Origin: Palsa-504 sp963822765
GTDB lineage: Bacteria > Actinomycetota > Actinomycetes > Streptosporangiales > Streptosporangiaceae
Length of the DNA: 64,000 nt
Direction of reading: 5' to 3'
Assembly: GCA_963822765.1 (NCBI GenBank)
Contig: CAWGJL010000001.1
Span: forward strand, 186,001-250,000
Positions 33,500 through 42,547 of this stretch are shown here, one piece after another (within the stretch, counting starts at the first letter, position 1; each line of letters starts with the position of its first letter). Under the pieces are notes generated by a model. The model ran no database searches, had not been told where the DNA came from, and saw nothing but the letters and a program-made list of their open reading frames with translations. Position numbers and translations under genes: made by a program.

Positions 33500-33778
33500 A
33501 TGGAACTTCTGACCGATGACCAGATCAACGCCGAGCTGACCGCCGTCCCGGCCTGGACCCGCGACGGCAACTCGATCACCACGGTGACCACGCGCAAAGA
33601 TTTCCGCGACGCCCTGCTGTACGTCGGGGCCGTCGCCTACCTGGCCGAGACCGCCGGCCACCATCCCGACGTCGCGATCTCCTGGAACCAGGTGACGCTG
33701 ACCCTCAGCACCCACTCCGCGGGCGGCCTGACCGCCAACGACTTCACCCTGGCCCGCCAGATCTCGGCGCTGTCCTGA
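33500..33778 (+). CDS. Pterin-4a-carbinolamine dehydratase
   Basis: The 92-residue protein carries the active-site pattern ETAGHHPDVAISWNQVTLTL, with the HH..H-type histidines partly conserved, and the family start LLTDDQINAELTAVPAW. It dehydrates 4a-hydroxytetrahydropterin; a link to folate chemistry beside gcvT is plausible. Its last 142 bp lie antisense to the end of the secreted-protease frame. Confidence 0.93.
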   Translation: MELLTDDQINAELTAVPAWTRDGNSITTVTTRKDFRDALLYVGAVAYLAETAGHHPDVAISWNQVTLTLSTHSAGGLTANDFTLARQISALS

Positions 33779-34692
33779 ACACCACGGCATAACGACGACG
33801 CGGCGGCCCGCTTGTACAGCGCCTGCGCGACCGGGCCCAGGTCGGCCGAGTACAGGATGCGGTCCTGCCCGGAGTAGCGGAACGTCGTCACCCCGGTGAT
33901 GACGCCCAGCCCGGTCCGCGGGTCGAAGCCCGACAGCCACGGCCCGCCGCTGCCGCCCTCGGTCATCGCGCAGGTGATGCCCTCGTCCTGGGTGCCGAAC
34001 GGGTCGGCCTGCAACGTGCCCTCGCAGTAGTCCAGGCCCTGCCCGTTGTAGGGCGGCTCGGAGGGGTACCCGAACACGGCCTCGGCCGCGGCCCGGTGCC
34101 CGAACTCGATCGGCTGCCCGCCGACCGCCGCCCCGACCTCGTGCCCGCCAGCGGTACCCACGACCACGAACGCGACGTCGTCGTCCTCGTCCGCGCCGGC
34201 CGACCACTGGGCGGGTACGTAGTACGTCCGGGCCGGGTAGCTGCCGTACGGCTCGTGGCCGTCGGCGTAGCCGGGCACGAACGTCCAGTGCGTGGCCCAG
34301 TGCCCGGCCCCGTCGGACACGCAGTGCGCCGCCGTCATCACCACGTCCTGGTGCTTGCTGGCCACCGCCGACCCGGAGCACGAGTACTGGACGTTGCCCA
34401 GGGTGAAGAACACCCGCCCGGTGGTCCGGGCCACCGCCCCGCCCCCGGCCCACGGCAGCCCGGACGCACGGGTGCCGGCCCTGGCGCGGGCCGCGGCCGC
34501 CATCCGCGCCCGGGTCCAGTACCCGGGCGCGGGCACCACGGCCCGTTCGGTCACGACAAAAGACGGACGCGGCACCGGCGCGGCACCGGCCAGCGGACCA
34601 GGACCAGGAGCAGGACCGGGACCGGCCAGAGCGCAGCAGCCAAGCAGCACGAGAACCGCGACCGCAACACGTCGCGAAGTGGGCAGACTCAC
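33637..34692 (-). CDS. Secreted trypsin-like serine protease
   Basis: The protein of about 351 residues has a signal peptide (RRVAVAVLVLLGCCALAG) and a chymotrypsin-fold domain. The triad is His in VMTAAHCVSDG, Asp in DEDDDVAFVVVGTAGG and Ser in MTEGGSGGPWLSGF. GTG 34692 fits the signal peptide; an ATG at 34824 would add an unlikely prefix. The domain should end near VAQALYKRAAASS; the remaining ~47 residues lie opposite the pterin-dehydratase gene and look like a read-through tail. Confidence 0.87.
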   Translation of the reverse strand: MSLPTSRRVAVAVLVLLGCCALAGPGPAPGPGPLAGAAPVPRPSFVVTERAVVPAPGYWTRARMAAAARARAGTRASGLPWAGGGAVARTTGRVFFTLGNVQYSCSGSAVASKHQDVVMTAAHCVSDGAGHWATHWTFVPGYADGHEPYGSYPARTYYVPAQWSAGADEDDDVAFVVVGTAGGHEVGAAVGGQPIEFGHRAAAEAVFGYPSEPPYNGQGLDYCEGTLQADPFGTQDEGITCAMTEGGSGGPWLSGFDPRTGLGVITGVTTFRYSGQDRILYSADLGPVAQALYKRAAASSLCRGVQDSAEIWRARVKSLAVRPPAEWVLRVSVTWFQEIATSGWWPAVSAR

Positions 34693-34944
34693 GGTGAGTA
34701 AGTATTCACTACCCAAAGTAACGCTGTCTAACCCAACCGATACCCGCTGGTCCGCCCGCGTGTTTCCGTAGCCGATACCGGAACGTTGCCGAAGATTTAC
34801 CAGATTTGCACAAAACCGCACCAATAAGCCTCTTTATCCGGCGGGCCGAAGCGTGGCATCGTGGGCACCCGCGGTGCCATGTGGGCGGACCGCGCTTCGG
34901 CCTGATGAAAAGCGCCTGATGAAAAGCTCCGAGAGGAAAAGCTC

Positions 34945-37422
34945 ATGGACAGACGTCGGAAGGCGGGTCTGACCGGCCGGCCCGGGACGTGGTTGCGCGT
35001 CACCGTAGCGGCCAGCTCGGCAGCGCTGCTCGGCACGCTGGGCCTGGCGGGAACGTCACACGCGGCGACCGCGGCACACGCGGCGAACACCGCCAAGGCG
35101 GCGGCGCTCACCGATGACAGCTCATGCCATCTCGGCCACGGGGTCAAGCACGTGGTGCAGCTCACGTTCGACAATGTGCACTTCTTCCGGGACAACCCCA
35201 ACGTCCCGTCCGACCTGGAAATGATGCCTAACCTGCTGAACTTCTTCGAGAACAACGGCACCTTCCTGAGCAACAGCCACACGCCGCTGATCGCGCACAC
35301 CGCCGATGACATCCTGACCACGAACACCGGGCTGTACGGCGACCGGCAGGGCATGCCGGTCTCCAACAGCTACGGGGCCTACAACACCGACGGCACGAAC
35401 GGCGCCTTCAACACCGCCACCATCGCCGGCTCGTTCGCCTACTGGACCGACCCGGTCTTCTACTCGCACGGCGTGCCGGCCGGCGGGGACACCAACCCGA
35501 ACATGGTCTACGCCCCGGTGCCGCCGGCCACCGCCGCGCACCCGGTGACGCCGAACACGATCACCCCCGCGCCGTGGGTGCCGTTCACCCGGGCCGGCTG
35601 CGACGTGGGCGACGTGTCCACGGCCAACCAGGAGCTGGAGAACACCGGCGTCGACATCCCCAAGGTGTTCGGCGCTAACTCGCCCGAGGTCGCGCAGCTC
35701 AACGCCGACCCCGACTCGTTCAAGGACGCCGAGACCGCGGACTACGTCGGTGTCGCCGTGCACTGCGCCTCGGGCAACGCCTTCTGCTCCTCCGCCCAGG
35801 CGGTGAAGTTCGGCCAGACCGCGCCGTCCGCGTCCGCCTCGCCGGACCTGCTGCCGAGCGAGCCGGGCGGGTACAACGGCTTCCAGGCCCTGTTCGGCCA
35901 CAGGTACGTCGCGCCGCAGCTCGGCGCGGGCACCCACAACCTCAGCCGCAACGGGTTCGAGGTCACGAACGCGGCCGGGAACCTGGTCGACGAGAACGGC
36001 AACCAGATCAACGGCGCGTTCCTGTCCAACCACCCCGGCTTCCCCGGGTTCGGCGGAATCAACGCCTCGCAGACGCTGGCCTACCTGGCCGACATGCTCG
36101 AGTCGGGCGTGCCGGTGGTGAACGGCTACATGGCCGACATCCACGGCAACGAGGGCATCCCCGCCCTGTCCGCGGCGTGCAAGGGTGTCCCGGCCGCGCT
36201 CGGCAGCGGCAGCGCCTGCTACATCGCCCAGGCGCAGTACTACAACCAGGCCTTCGGCACGTTCTTCCAGCGGCTGGCCGCCGACGGCATCACGCCGGCC
36301 AACACGCTGTTCGTGCTGAGCTCCGACGAGGGCGACCACGAGGCGGGCGCCAACGTGGGCCGCGCCATCCAGCCCACGCCGGCCAACTGCGACGGCGCGA
36401 CCGTCTCCGGCGACACCGTGACCCCGGACGTGCTGTGCACCTACCCCGCGGGCTCCTTCGGCGAACTGGCCGGCAACATGACCGGCCTGCTGGCCACCGA
36501 GAAGGGCAACACCACCCCGTTCACCCTGGAGAACGACACCGCGCCAGAGTTCTACGTGACCGGCGATCCCGGCCCGGATACCCCGGCGGTGCGAACGCTG
36601 GAGCATGACGTGGCCGGGCTGACCGCCACCAACCCGTACGCGGGCGGCACCCAGGACATCGCGAACTTCATGGCCGACCCGGCCGAAGAGGCGATCCTGC
36701 ACATGGTCAACGCCGACCCGGCCCGGACCCCGACGCTCGCCCTGTTCGCCAAGCCGGACTACTTCCTGAGCAGCGGCGCCGCGTCCTGCGGCACCTCGTG
36801 CGTGGCGCAGAACACCGGGTTCGCCTGGGACCACGGCGACTACGCGGCGGAGATCAACACCAACTACATCGGCCTCGCCGGTCCCGGGGTCAAGCACCTG
36901 GGCCTGGACGGCTCGGGCCCGGCCGACGGCCCGAACTCGGCCGGCCCGAACAGCGGGCAGATCGAGGTGGTCAACAGCGGCACCACCGGCACCTGGGCCG
37001 ACGAGACCGACGTCCGCCCGACCATGATGTACCTGACCGGGCTCACGGACGACTACGAGCACGACGGCCGGGTCATCACCCAGGTCCTGTCCGCGCCGAA
37101 CCGCGCGCTCGGCGGCTCGGCGGTGGCCGCGCTCGGCGCCTGCTACAAGCAGCTCAACTCCAGCGTGGGGCAGTTCGGCGCCTTCACCCTGGAGGCCGAC
37201 ACCAAGGCGATCGAGAGCAGTTCGCCGGGTGACTTCAGGTACCTGACCACCGACAAGGCCCTCGTGGTGCTGGACAAGATCCGGGACGCGATCGCCCTGA
37301 AGATCAAGGCCCAGCTCGAAGCGGCCGCCTTCGGCAACCAGCCGATCTTCGCGGCCGGGGCCGAGACGTTCGCCTGCGACGCGATCATCAGGTCGGCCGC
37401 CGCCCTAGCCCATAGCGCCTGA
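34945..37422 (+). CDS. Secreted alkaline-phosphatase-superfamily-like protein
   Basis: The 825-residue protein has a Tat-compatible or long Sec signal (MDRRRKAGLTGRPGTW, then SSAALLGTLGLAGTSHA). Possible metal-site residues typical of the alkaline-phosphatase superfamily are Asp in VVQLTFDNVHF, Thr/His in TPLIAHTADD, Asp-His in LSSDEGDHEAG, and Asp-His in FAWDHGDYAAE. The overall fold is inferred, and the substrate is unknown. GAGAGG precedes ATG 34945. The 252-bp upstream gap holds an imperfect duplication of GCCTGATGAAAAGC and no gene. Confidence 0.68.
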   Translation: MDRRRKAGLTGRPGTWLRVTVAASSAALLGTLGLAGTSHAATAAHAANTAKAAALTDDSSCHLGHGVKHVVQLTFDNVHFFRDNPNVPSDLEMMPNLLNFFENNGTFLSNSHTPLIAHTADDILTTNTGLYGDRQGMPVSNSYGAYNTDGTNGAFNTATIAGSFAYWTDPVFYSHGVPAGGDTNPNMVYAPVPPATAAHPVTPNTITPAPWVPFTRAGCDVGDVSTANQELENTGVDIPKVFGANSPEVAQLNADPDSFKDAETADYVGVAVHCASGNAFCSSAQAVKFGQTAPSASASPDLLPSEPGGYNGFQALFGHRYVAPQLGAGTHNLSRNGFEVTNAAGNLVDENGNQINGAFLSNHPGFPGFGGINASQTLAYLADMLESGVPVVNGYMADIHGNEGIPALSAACKGVPAALGSGSACYIAQAQYYNQAFGTFFQRLAADGITPANTLFVLSSDEGDHEAGANVGRAIQPTPANCDGATVSGDTVTPDVLCTYPAGSFGELAGNMTGLLATEKGNTTPFTLENDTAPEFYVTGDPGPDTPAVRTLEHDVAGLTATNPYAGGTQDIANFMADPAEEAILHMVNADPARTPTLALFAKPDYFLSSGAASCGTSCVAQNTGFAWDHGDYAAEINTNYIGLAGPGVKHLGLDGSGPADGPNSAGPNSGQIEVVNSGTTGTWADETDVRPTMMYLTGLTDDYEHDGRVITQVLSAPNRALGGSAVAALGACYKQLNSSVGQFGAFTLEADTKAIESSSPGDFRYLTTDKALVVLDKIRDAIALKIKAQLEAAAFGNQPIFAAGAETFACDAIIRSAAALAHSA

Positions 37423-37430
37423 TCACAGAC

Positions 37431-37469
37431 GTGGGCCGGCACCCTGGCTAGCCTGGGGTGCCGGCCCAC
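37431..37469 (+). terminator. Strong 14-bp hairpin after the phosphatase-like gene
   Basis: GTGGGCCGGCACCC (37431-37444) and GGGTGCCGGCCCAC (37456-37469) pair perfectly around an 11-nt loop, 8 bp after the stop and just before dxr. No U tract. Confidence 0.72.
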
Positions 37470-37483
37470 GGCACAATGGGGCG

Positions 37484-38689
37484 GTGACCTTCTCCGGCCC
37501 GCCCCGCGACGTGGTGATCCTCGGCTCGACCGGCTCGATCGGCACCCAGGCCCTCGACATCATCCGGCGCAACCCCGGCCGCTTCCGGGTCGCGGCGCTC
37601 GCGGCCGGCGGCGGGAACCTGGACCTGCTGGCCCGCCAGGCGGTCGAATTCGGGGCGGCGGCCGTCGCCGTAGCCACCCCGGCCGCCGCCGCGCAGCTAC
37701 AGACCGTACTCCGCTCTGTTTTTGATGTGGGCCGAACGGAACGTGGTGCGTCCCCCGCGCCCCCCGACGTGCTGACCGGCCCGGACGCGATCTCCGAGGT
37801 CGCCGCGTGGCCAGCTGACGTGGTGCTGAACGGGGTGACCGGCGCGGCCGGGCTGCAGGCCACGCTGGCCGCGCTGGACGCCGGGCGGACCCTGGCCCTG
37901 GCCAACAAGGAGTCGCTGATCATCGGCGGCCCGCTGGTCACCAGCCGGGCCAAGCCCGGGCAGATCATCCCGGTCGACTCCGAACACTCCACCATTGCCC
38001 AGTGCCTGCGCGCCGGGCGCGGATCCGAGGTCCGGCGGCTGGTGCTGACCGCCAGCGGCGGGCCCTTCCGCGGCTGGCGCCGCGACGCCCTGGCCGACGT
38101 CACGCCCGGACAAGCCCTGGCCCATCCCACCTGGAAAATGGGCCCGCTGGTCACGGTCAACTCCGCCACCTTGGTGAACAAGGGCCTGGAGGTGATCGAG
38201 GCGCACCTGCTGTTCGGGTTCGGGCTGGACCAGATCGACGTCGTGGTGCACCCTCAGTCGATCGTGCACTCGATGGTGGAGTACGCCGACGGCGCCACCG
38301 TGATCATGGCCTCGCCGCCGGACATGCGGCTGCCGATCTCGCTCAGCCTGGGCTGGCCCGACCGGGTGCCCGACGCCGCGCCGGGGCTGGACTGGTCGGC
38401 CGCCGCGACCTGGACCTTCGAGCCGCTGGACGACGCCGCGTTCCCCGCCGTCGCGCTGGCCCGCGAGGCGGCGGCGGCGGGCGGCACCATGCCGGCCGTC
38501 TACAACGCCGCCAACGAGGCCTGCGTGGCCGCCTTCTTGTCCGGCCAGATCGGCTTCACGCGGATCGTCGACACCGTCGCCCGGATAGTCTCAGAGCACG
38601 ACGCCGCGTGCGCCGCCGTCACCACCGTGGCGGACGTGCTCGCCGTGGACGCCTGGGCCCGGAGCCGGGCCGCCGAGCTTTTGGCCTGA
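37484..38689 (+). CDS. dxr: 1-deoxy-D-xylulose 5-phosphate reductoisomerase
   Basis: The 401-residue enzyme makes MEP from DXP with NADPH. Motifs: VILGSTGSIGTQALDII (NADPH), TLALANKESLIIGG, IPVDSEHSTIAQCL (metal and substrate), LTASGGPF, and TMPAVYNAANEACVAAFL. A segment near residues 84-99 (SVFDVGRTERGASPAPP) looks inserted relative to what I know of the family; it lies before the metal site. First of dxr-rseP-ispG, the standard actinobacterial order. Confidence 0.97.
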   Translation: MTFSGPPRDVVILGSTGSIGTQALDIIRRNPGRFRVAALAAGGGNLDLLARQAVEFGAAAVAVATPAAAAQLQTVLRSVFDVGRTERGASPAPPDVLTGPDAISEVAAWPADVVLNGVTGAAGLQATLAALDAGRTLALANKESLIIGGPLVTSRAKPGQIIPVDSEHSTIAQCLRAGRGSEVRRLVLTASGGPFRGWRRDALADVTPGQALAHPTWKMGPLVTVNSATLVNKGLEVIEAHLLFGFGLDQIDVVVHPQSIVHSMVEYADGATVIMASPPDMRLPISLSLGWPDRVPDAAPGLDWSAAATWTFEPLDDAAFPAVALAREAAAAGGTMPAVYNAANEACVAAFLSGQIGFTRIVDTVARIVSEHDAACAAVTTVADVLAVDAWARSRAAELLA

Positions 38690-38708
38690 TGACGGGGAGG
38701 ACGACCGG

Positions 38709-39908
38709 ATGGACCTGATCGGCTGGGCCATCTTCATCGTCGCCCTGCTCGTCTCCGTCATGCTGCACGAGACCGGCCACTTCGTGGTGGCCAAGAAGTT
38801 CGGCATGAAGGTGACCCGCTACTTCGTCGGCTTCGGCCCGACGATCTGGTCCACCTGGCGCGGCGAGACCGAGTACGGGATCAAGGCCCTGCCCCTCGGG
38901 GGTTTCGTCAAGATCGTCGGCATGCACTCGCTGGACGATCCCGAAGACCCGGAGGACGAGCCGCGGGCGTTCCGCTCGCACCCGGCCTGGCAGCGGATCC
39001 TGGTCCTGTGCGCCGGCTCGGCCATGCACTTCCTGCTGGCGCTGTTCCTGGCCTTCGGGCTGGCCCTGACCGTCGGCATCGCCAACGACAACACCCAGGT
39101 GGGCACGCTCAGCTCCTGCCTGCCGGCCAGCCTGACCGCCTACGACAACAACTCGTGCGCCGGGTCCCACCAGCAGTCCCCGGCCAAGCTGGCCGGGCTG
39201 CGGCTCGGCGACGTGGTGACCGCCATCGACGGCCGGCCGGTGACCAACTTCACCCAGCTCACCGACATGATCCAACCCCAGCGGCCCGGGACGACGGTCA
39301 CCCTCAGCGTCCGCCGCAACGGGAAGCCGATCACCCTGCACGCCACGCTGGCCAACGTCAAGGGCCGCAGCGGCTCCTACCTGGGCATCGCGCCCAGCGG
39401 GCTGGTGTTCCAGGTGCCCAGTCCGCTAGGCGCCATCGAATACTCGGGCACCACCTTCGGCCAGGTCCTGGCCGGCTCGGCGCAGGCCGTCGCGCAGCTG
39501 CCCGGGGGGCTGCACGACCTGTTCAGCCCGAACCGCTCGAAGACCGCCGCGGGCCAGGTCAGCAGCATCGTCGGCGCGGCCGAGGCGACCGGCACCGAGG
39601 TGGCCTCCAACGCGGGCTGGCAGTACAAGGTCACCTTCGTGCTGCTGATCATCGTCTCGCTGAACATCTTCGTGGGCGCGTTCAACATGCTCCCGCTGCT
39701 TCCGCTGGACGGCGGTCACATCGCGGTGATCATCTACGAGCGGATCCGCGCCTGGCTGGCCCGGCTGCGCGGTCGCCCCGACCCCGGCCTGGCCGACATG
39801 GCCAAGTTCGTCCCGGTCAGCTTCGGCCTGTTCGTCATCCTGATTCTCCTCAGCCTCACCCTGGTCGCGGCCGACATCTTCAACCCGGTCAACCTCATCG
39901 GCGGCTGA
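38709..39908 (+). CDS. Site-2 intramembrane metalloprotease (RseP/Rip1 type)
   Basis: The 399-residue protein has zinc motif His20-Glu-Thr-Gly-His24 in the first helix (VMLHETGHFVVAKKFG), a PDZ domain (GLRLGDVVTAIDGRPVTNF), and the C-terminal NMLPLLPLDGGHIAVIIYE. It cuts membrane-bound regulators such as anti-sigma factors. It follows dxr by 19 bp and precedes ispG, as in mycobacteria (rip1). Confidence 0.93.
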   Translation: MDLIGWAIFIVALLVSVMLHETGHFVVAKKFGMKVTRYFVGFGPTIWSTWRGETEYGIKALPLGGFVKIVGMHSLDDPEDPEDEPRAFRSHPAWQRILVLCAGSAMHFLLALFLAFGLALTVGIANDNTQVGTLSSCLPASLTAYDNNSCAGSHQQSPAKLAGLRLGDVVTAIDGRPVTNFTQLTDMIQPQRPGTTVTLSVRRNGKPITLHATLANVKGRSGSYLGIAPSGLVFQVPSPLGAIEYSGTTFGQVLAGSAQAVAQLPGGLHDLFSPNRSKTAAGQVSSIVGAAEATGTEVASNAGWQYKVTFVLLIIVSLNIFVGAFNMLPLLPLDGGHIAVIIYERIRAWLARLRGRPDPGLADMAKFVPVSFGLFVILILLSLTLVAADIFNPVNLIGG

Positions 39909-39921
39909 TCGCGCTCCCGGA

Positions 39922-39935
39922 TGACAGCGCTGTCA
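39922..39935. promoter_or_regulatory. Perfect 14-bp palindrome before ispG
   Basis: TGACAGCGCTGTCA is fully symmetric and lies 86 bp before the ispG start, in the 112-bp gap after rseP. It may be an operator or a short hairpin. Confidence 0.45.
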
Positions 39936-40020
39936 GCCTCTGTAAGCTCCCGTTACCTGAGGGGTGGTTCAATGGGGCACGTCGAGGGATTCGGGGATGC
40001 CTAACTAGTGGATGGGGCTC

Positions 40021-41193
40021 ATGAGTATTGACCTCGGTATGCCGCAGGCGCCGCCCGCGCCGCTGGCCGAACGCCGGAACTCCCGCCAGATCATGGTGGG
40101 CCCGGTGCCGGTCGGCGGGGGAGCGCCGGTAACCGTGCAGTCGATGACCACCACGCTGACCGCCGACGTGAACGCCACCCTGCAGCAGATCGCCGAGCTG
40201 ACCGCCTCCGGCTGCCAGATCGTCCGGGTCGCGGTCCCGTCCCAGGACGACGCCGACGCGCTGCCCGCCATCGCGCGCAAGTCCCAGATCCCGGTCATCG
40301 CCGACATCCACTTCCAGCCCAAGTACGTGTTCGCCGCGATCGACGCGGGCTGCGCCGCGGTCCGGGTCAACCCGGGCAACATCAAGCAGTTCGACGACAA
40401 GGTGGCCGAGATCGCCAAGGCCGCCGCCGGAGCCGGGATCCCGATCCGGATCGGCGTCAACGCGGGCTCGCTGGACAAGCGACTGCTGGCCAAGTACGGC
40501 AAGGCCACCCCCGAGGCGCTGGTCGAGTCCGCGCTGTGGGAGTGCTCCCTGTTCGAGGAGCACGGCTTCCGCGACATCAAGATCTCGGTCAAGCACCACG
40601 ACCCGGTGGTGATGATCAACGCCTACCGGCTGCTCGCGCAGCAGTGCGACTACCCCCTGCACCTGGGCGTGACCGAGGCCGGGCCCACCTTCCAGGGCAC
40701 GATCAAGTCCGCCGTGGCGTTCGGCGCCCTGCTGGCCGAAGGCATCGGCGACACCATCCGGGTCTCCCTGTCCGCGCCCCCCGTGGAAGAGGTCAAGGTC
40801 GGCATCTCGATCCTGGAGTCGCTCGGCATGCGCCAGCGGCGCCTGGAGATCGTGTCCTGCCCGTCCTGCGGCCGGGCCCAGGTCGACGTGTACAAGCTGG
40901 CCGAGGAGGTGACCGCCGGCCTGGACGGCATGGAGGTCCCGCTGCGCGTCGCGGTCATGGGCTGCGTGGTCAACGGCCCCGGCGAGGCCCGCGAGGCCGA
41001 CCTGGGCGTGGCCTCGGGTAACGGCAAGGGCCAGATCTTCGTCCGCGGCAAGGTCATCGCCACCGTTCCCGAGTCGCAGATCGTGGAAACCTTGATCGAA
41101 GAGGCCATGCGCCTAGCCGAACAGATGCCCGCCTCCTCCGCCGACGACCCCGACCCCTCCGCCGCCGGCAAACCCGTCGTCACCGCCTACTAA
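40021..41193 (+). CDS. ispG: 4-hydroxy-3-methylbut-2-en-1-yl diphosphate synthase
   Basis: The 390-residue iron-sulfur enzyme of the MEP pathway. The [4Fe-4S] cysteines are in EIVSCPSCGRAQVDVYKL and AVMGCVVNGPGEAREADL. The TIM-barrel start RRNSRQIMVGPVPVGGGAPV with VQSMTTTLTADV is typical. ATG 40021 is chosen; an ATG three codons upstream is also in frame. With dxr it gives two MEP steps in one neighbourhood. Confidence 0.97.
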   Translation: MSIDLGMPQAPPAPLAERRNSRQIMVGPVPVGGGAPVTVQSMTTTLTADVNATLQQIAELTASGCQIVRVAVPSQDDADALPAIARKSQIPVIADIHFQPKYVFAAIDAGCAAVRVNPGNIKQFDDKVAEIAKAAAGAGIPIRIGVNAGSLDKRLLAKYGKATPEALVESALWECSLFEEHGFRDIKISVKHHDPVVMINAYRLLAQQCDYPLHLGVTEAGPTFQGTIKSAVAFGALLAEGIGDTIRVSLSAPPVEEVKVGISILESLGMRQRRLEIVSCPSCGRAQVDVYKLAEEVTAGLDGMEVPLRVAVMGCVVNGPGEAREADLGVASGNGKGQIFVRGKVIATVPESQIVETLIEEAMRLAEQMPASSADDPDPSAAGKPVVTAY

Positions 41194-41218
41194 CCGCCGG
41201 CCTAGCCGGCCTGGCGGT
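41193..41218. terminator. Hairpin between convergent ispG and DeoR genes
   Basis: ACCGCC (41193-41198) and GGCGGT (41213-41218) flank an inner CCGGC-CTA-GCCGG, so the short gap can fold. Weak evidence, no U tract. Confidence 0.35.
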
Positions 41219-42020
41219 GCGTGTGGCTGGCGAGCATGGTGTCCGCGTAGACCACCTCGCCGACGTGCTCGGCGGCTACCGCCCGCGCGTCGGCGGGCAG
41301 CATGTCGTCGGTGACGAGCACGTCGACCTCGCTCAGCCGCGCGAACGAGCTCAGGCTGGTCAGGCCCCACTTGGTGTGGTCGGCTAGCACGACCACCCGG
41401 CGCGCCACCCGGATGAAGGTCCGGTTGGTCTCGGCCTCGGCGAGGTTGGGCGTGGTCAGCCCCGCGTCGGCGTCGAAGCCGTGGCAGCCGAGGAAGAGGA
41501 CGTCGAAGTGCAGCGAGCGGATGGTCAGGTCCGCGATCGGGCCGACCAGCGCGTCCGACGGGGTGCGGACGCCGCCGGTCAGCACCACCGAGTCGGCCGT
41601 GCCGTCCAGCCCGCCGCGCATTCCGCTGAACACGCTCGTCACGCGCAGCGAGTTGGTCACGATGGTGAGCCCCGGCACGTCCAGCAAGCATTGCGCCAGG
41701 GCGAAAGTAGTGGTCCCGGCGGCCAGCGCGACCGCCGTGCCGGGCGTGACCATTCTCGCCGCCGCCCGGGCGATCGCGGTCTTCTCTGGTCTCTCGAGCA
41801 CGAGCTTTGCTTCGAAGCCCGGCTCATGGCTCGAGGGCGTACCCGGGAGCACGGCGCCGCCGTGCACCTTTTCCACCAGCCCGTCGCGGGCGAGTACCTC
41901 AAGGTCTCTGCGGATGGTCATGTCCGAGACCCCGAGTCGCTGAGTGAGATCACTGACCCTGGCGCTGCCATCGCTCCTGACGGCCTGCAGGATGAGCGAC
42001 TGGCGGTGTCTGGCTAGCAT
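41202..42020 (-). CDS. DeoR/GlpR-family transcriptional regulator
   Basis: The 272-residue protein has an N-terminal DeoR helix-turn-helix (QRLGVSDMTIRRDLEVLARD and LVEKVHGGAV) and a sugar-phosphate sensing domain (ALAAGTTTFALAQCLL, VLTGGVRTPSDALVGPIAD, VVVLADHTKWG). It is divergent from the sugar ABC importer, 810 bp apart, and is the likely regulator of that locus and of itself. Confidence 0.92.
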   Translation of the reverse strand: MLARHRQSLILQAVRSDGSARVSDLTQRLGVSDMTIRRDLEVLARDGLVEKVHGGAVLPGTPSSHEPGFEAKLVLERPEKTAIARAAARMVTPGTAVALAAGTTTFALAQCLLDVPGLTIVTNSLRVTSVFSGMRGGLDGTADSVVLTGGVRTPSDALVGPIADLTIRSLHFDVLFLGCHGFDADAGLTTPNLAEAETNRTFIRVARRVVVLADHTKWGLTSLSSFARLSEVDVLVTDDMLPADARAVAAEHVGEVVYADTMLASHTHRQAG

Positions 42021-42377
42021 CCGTCTTCCCCTCGTCGTTAGGGGATGACACCCGGACCCGTGCGGTGGCCCTGGATAGCGTCATCCGTCCCAAGTGAGAC
42101 GTTTTTGGCCGGTGTTCGGTTCCGGGGGTGGATGTCCGAAGCGGAGGGATTTCTGTGCTCCACGTTGCCCGCGAGCCCGTCGTGGTCCGCGAGACCGCGG
42201 TCCCTACCCCTTACCCAGCCTCAACCGTCACGGCCTTTGCCCAGGTCACGCCGTAGATGCCGTCCCGCCCGCAGGGCTCCACCGGTCTTGCTATCCCCGC
42301 TGGTATCCCGGATCGCTCGCGCCGGCTAAAACCCTTCACTCGCCCCGGAGCCGACGCAACAAGGGCGACGCAACAGG

Positions 42378-42427
42378 GTGAACCCCGGGGTTCACCACGC
42401 TCTTGCGAAGTGAAACCCGGGGTTCAG
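42378..42427. promoter_or_regulatory. Duplicated 18-bp palindrome
   Basis: GTGAACCCCGGGGTTCAC (42378-42395) is perfectly symmetric. A second copy, GTGAAACCCGGGGTTCAG, follows at 42410-42427 (16 of 18 identical, 32 bp centre to centre, close to three helical turns). The pair fits cooperative dimer binding. Confidence 0.6.
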
Positions 42428-42523
42428 GCGTGCTGATCCGGGCGCCGCGCGGTCTGGCGTCGGCGGGGACGGCGGTCGGCAGATTCGTGGCAGCGTGTCG
42501 ATGGTGTTTCGCGGTTGTTGCCG

Positions 42524-42547
42524 TATAGTGACTTGTTAACGCTAACA
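42524..42547 (+). promoter_or_regulatory. Promoter -10 element with overlapping LacI-like operator
   Basis: TATAGT at 42524-42529 is a good -10. Five bases later comes TGTTAACGCTAACA (42534-42547), with TGTTA/TAACA arms around a central CG, as in LacI-family sites. It would cover the start point of transcription. No LacI gene is in the window; a DeoR protein is adjacent, and a ROK protein is at 50461. Confidence 0.5.

Noticed and set aside
35122..37062. 646-residue minus-strand frame opposite the phosphatase-like gene
   Set aside because: Val/Arg/Gly-rich shadow frame. The plus strand has a signal peptide and metal-site motifs.
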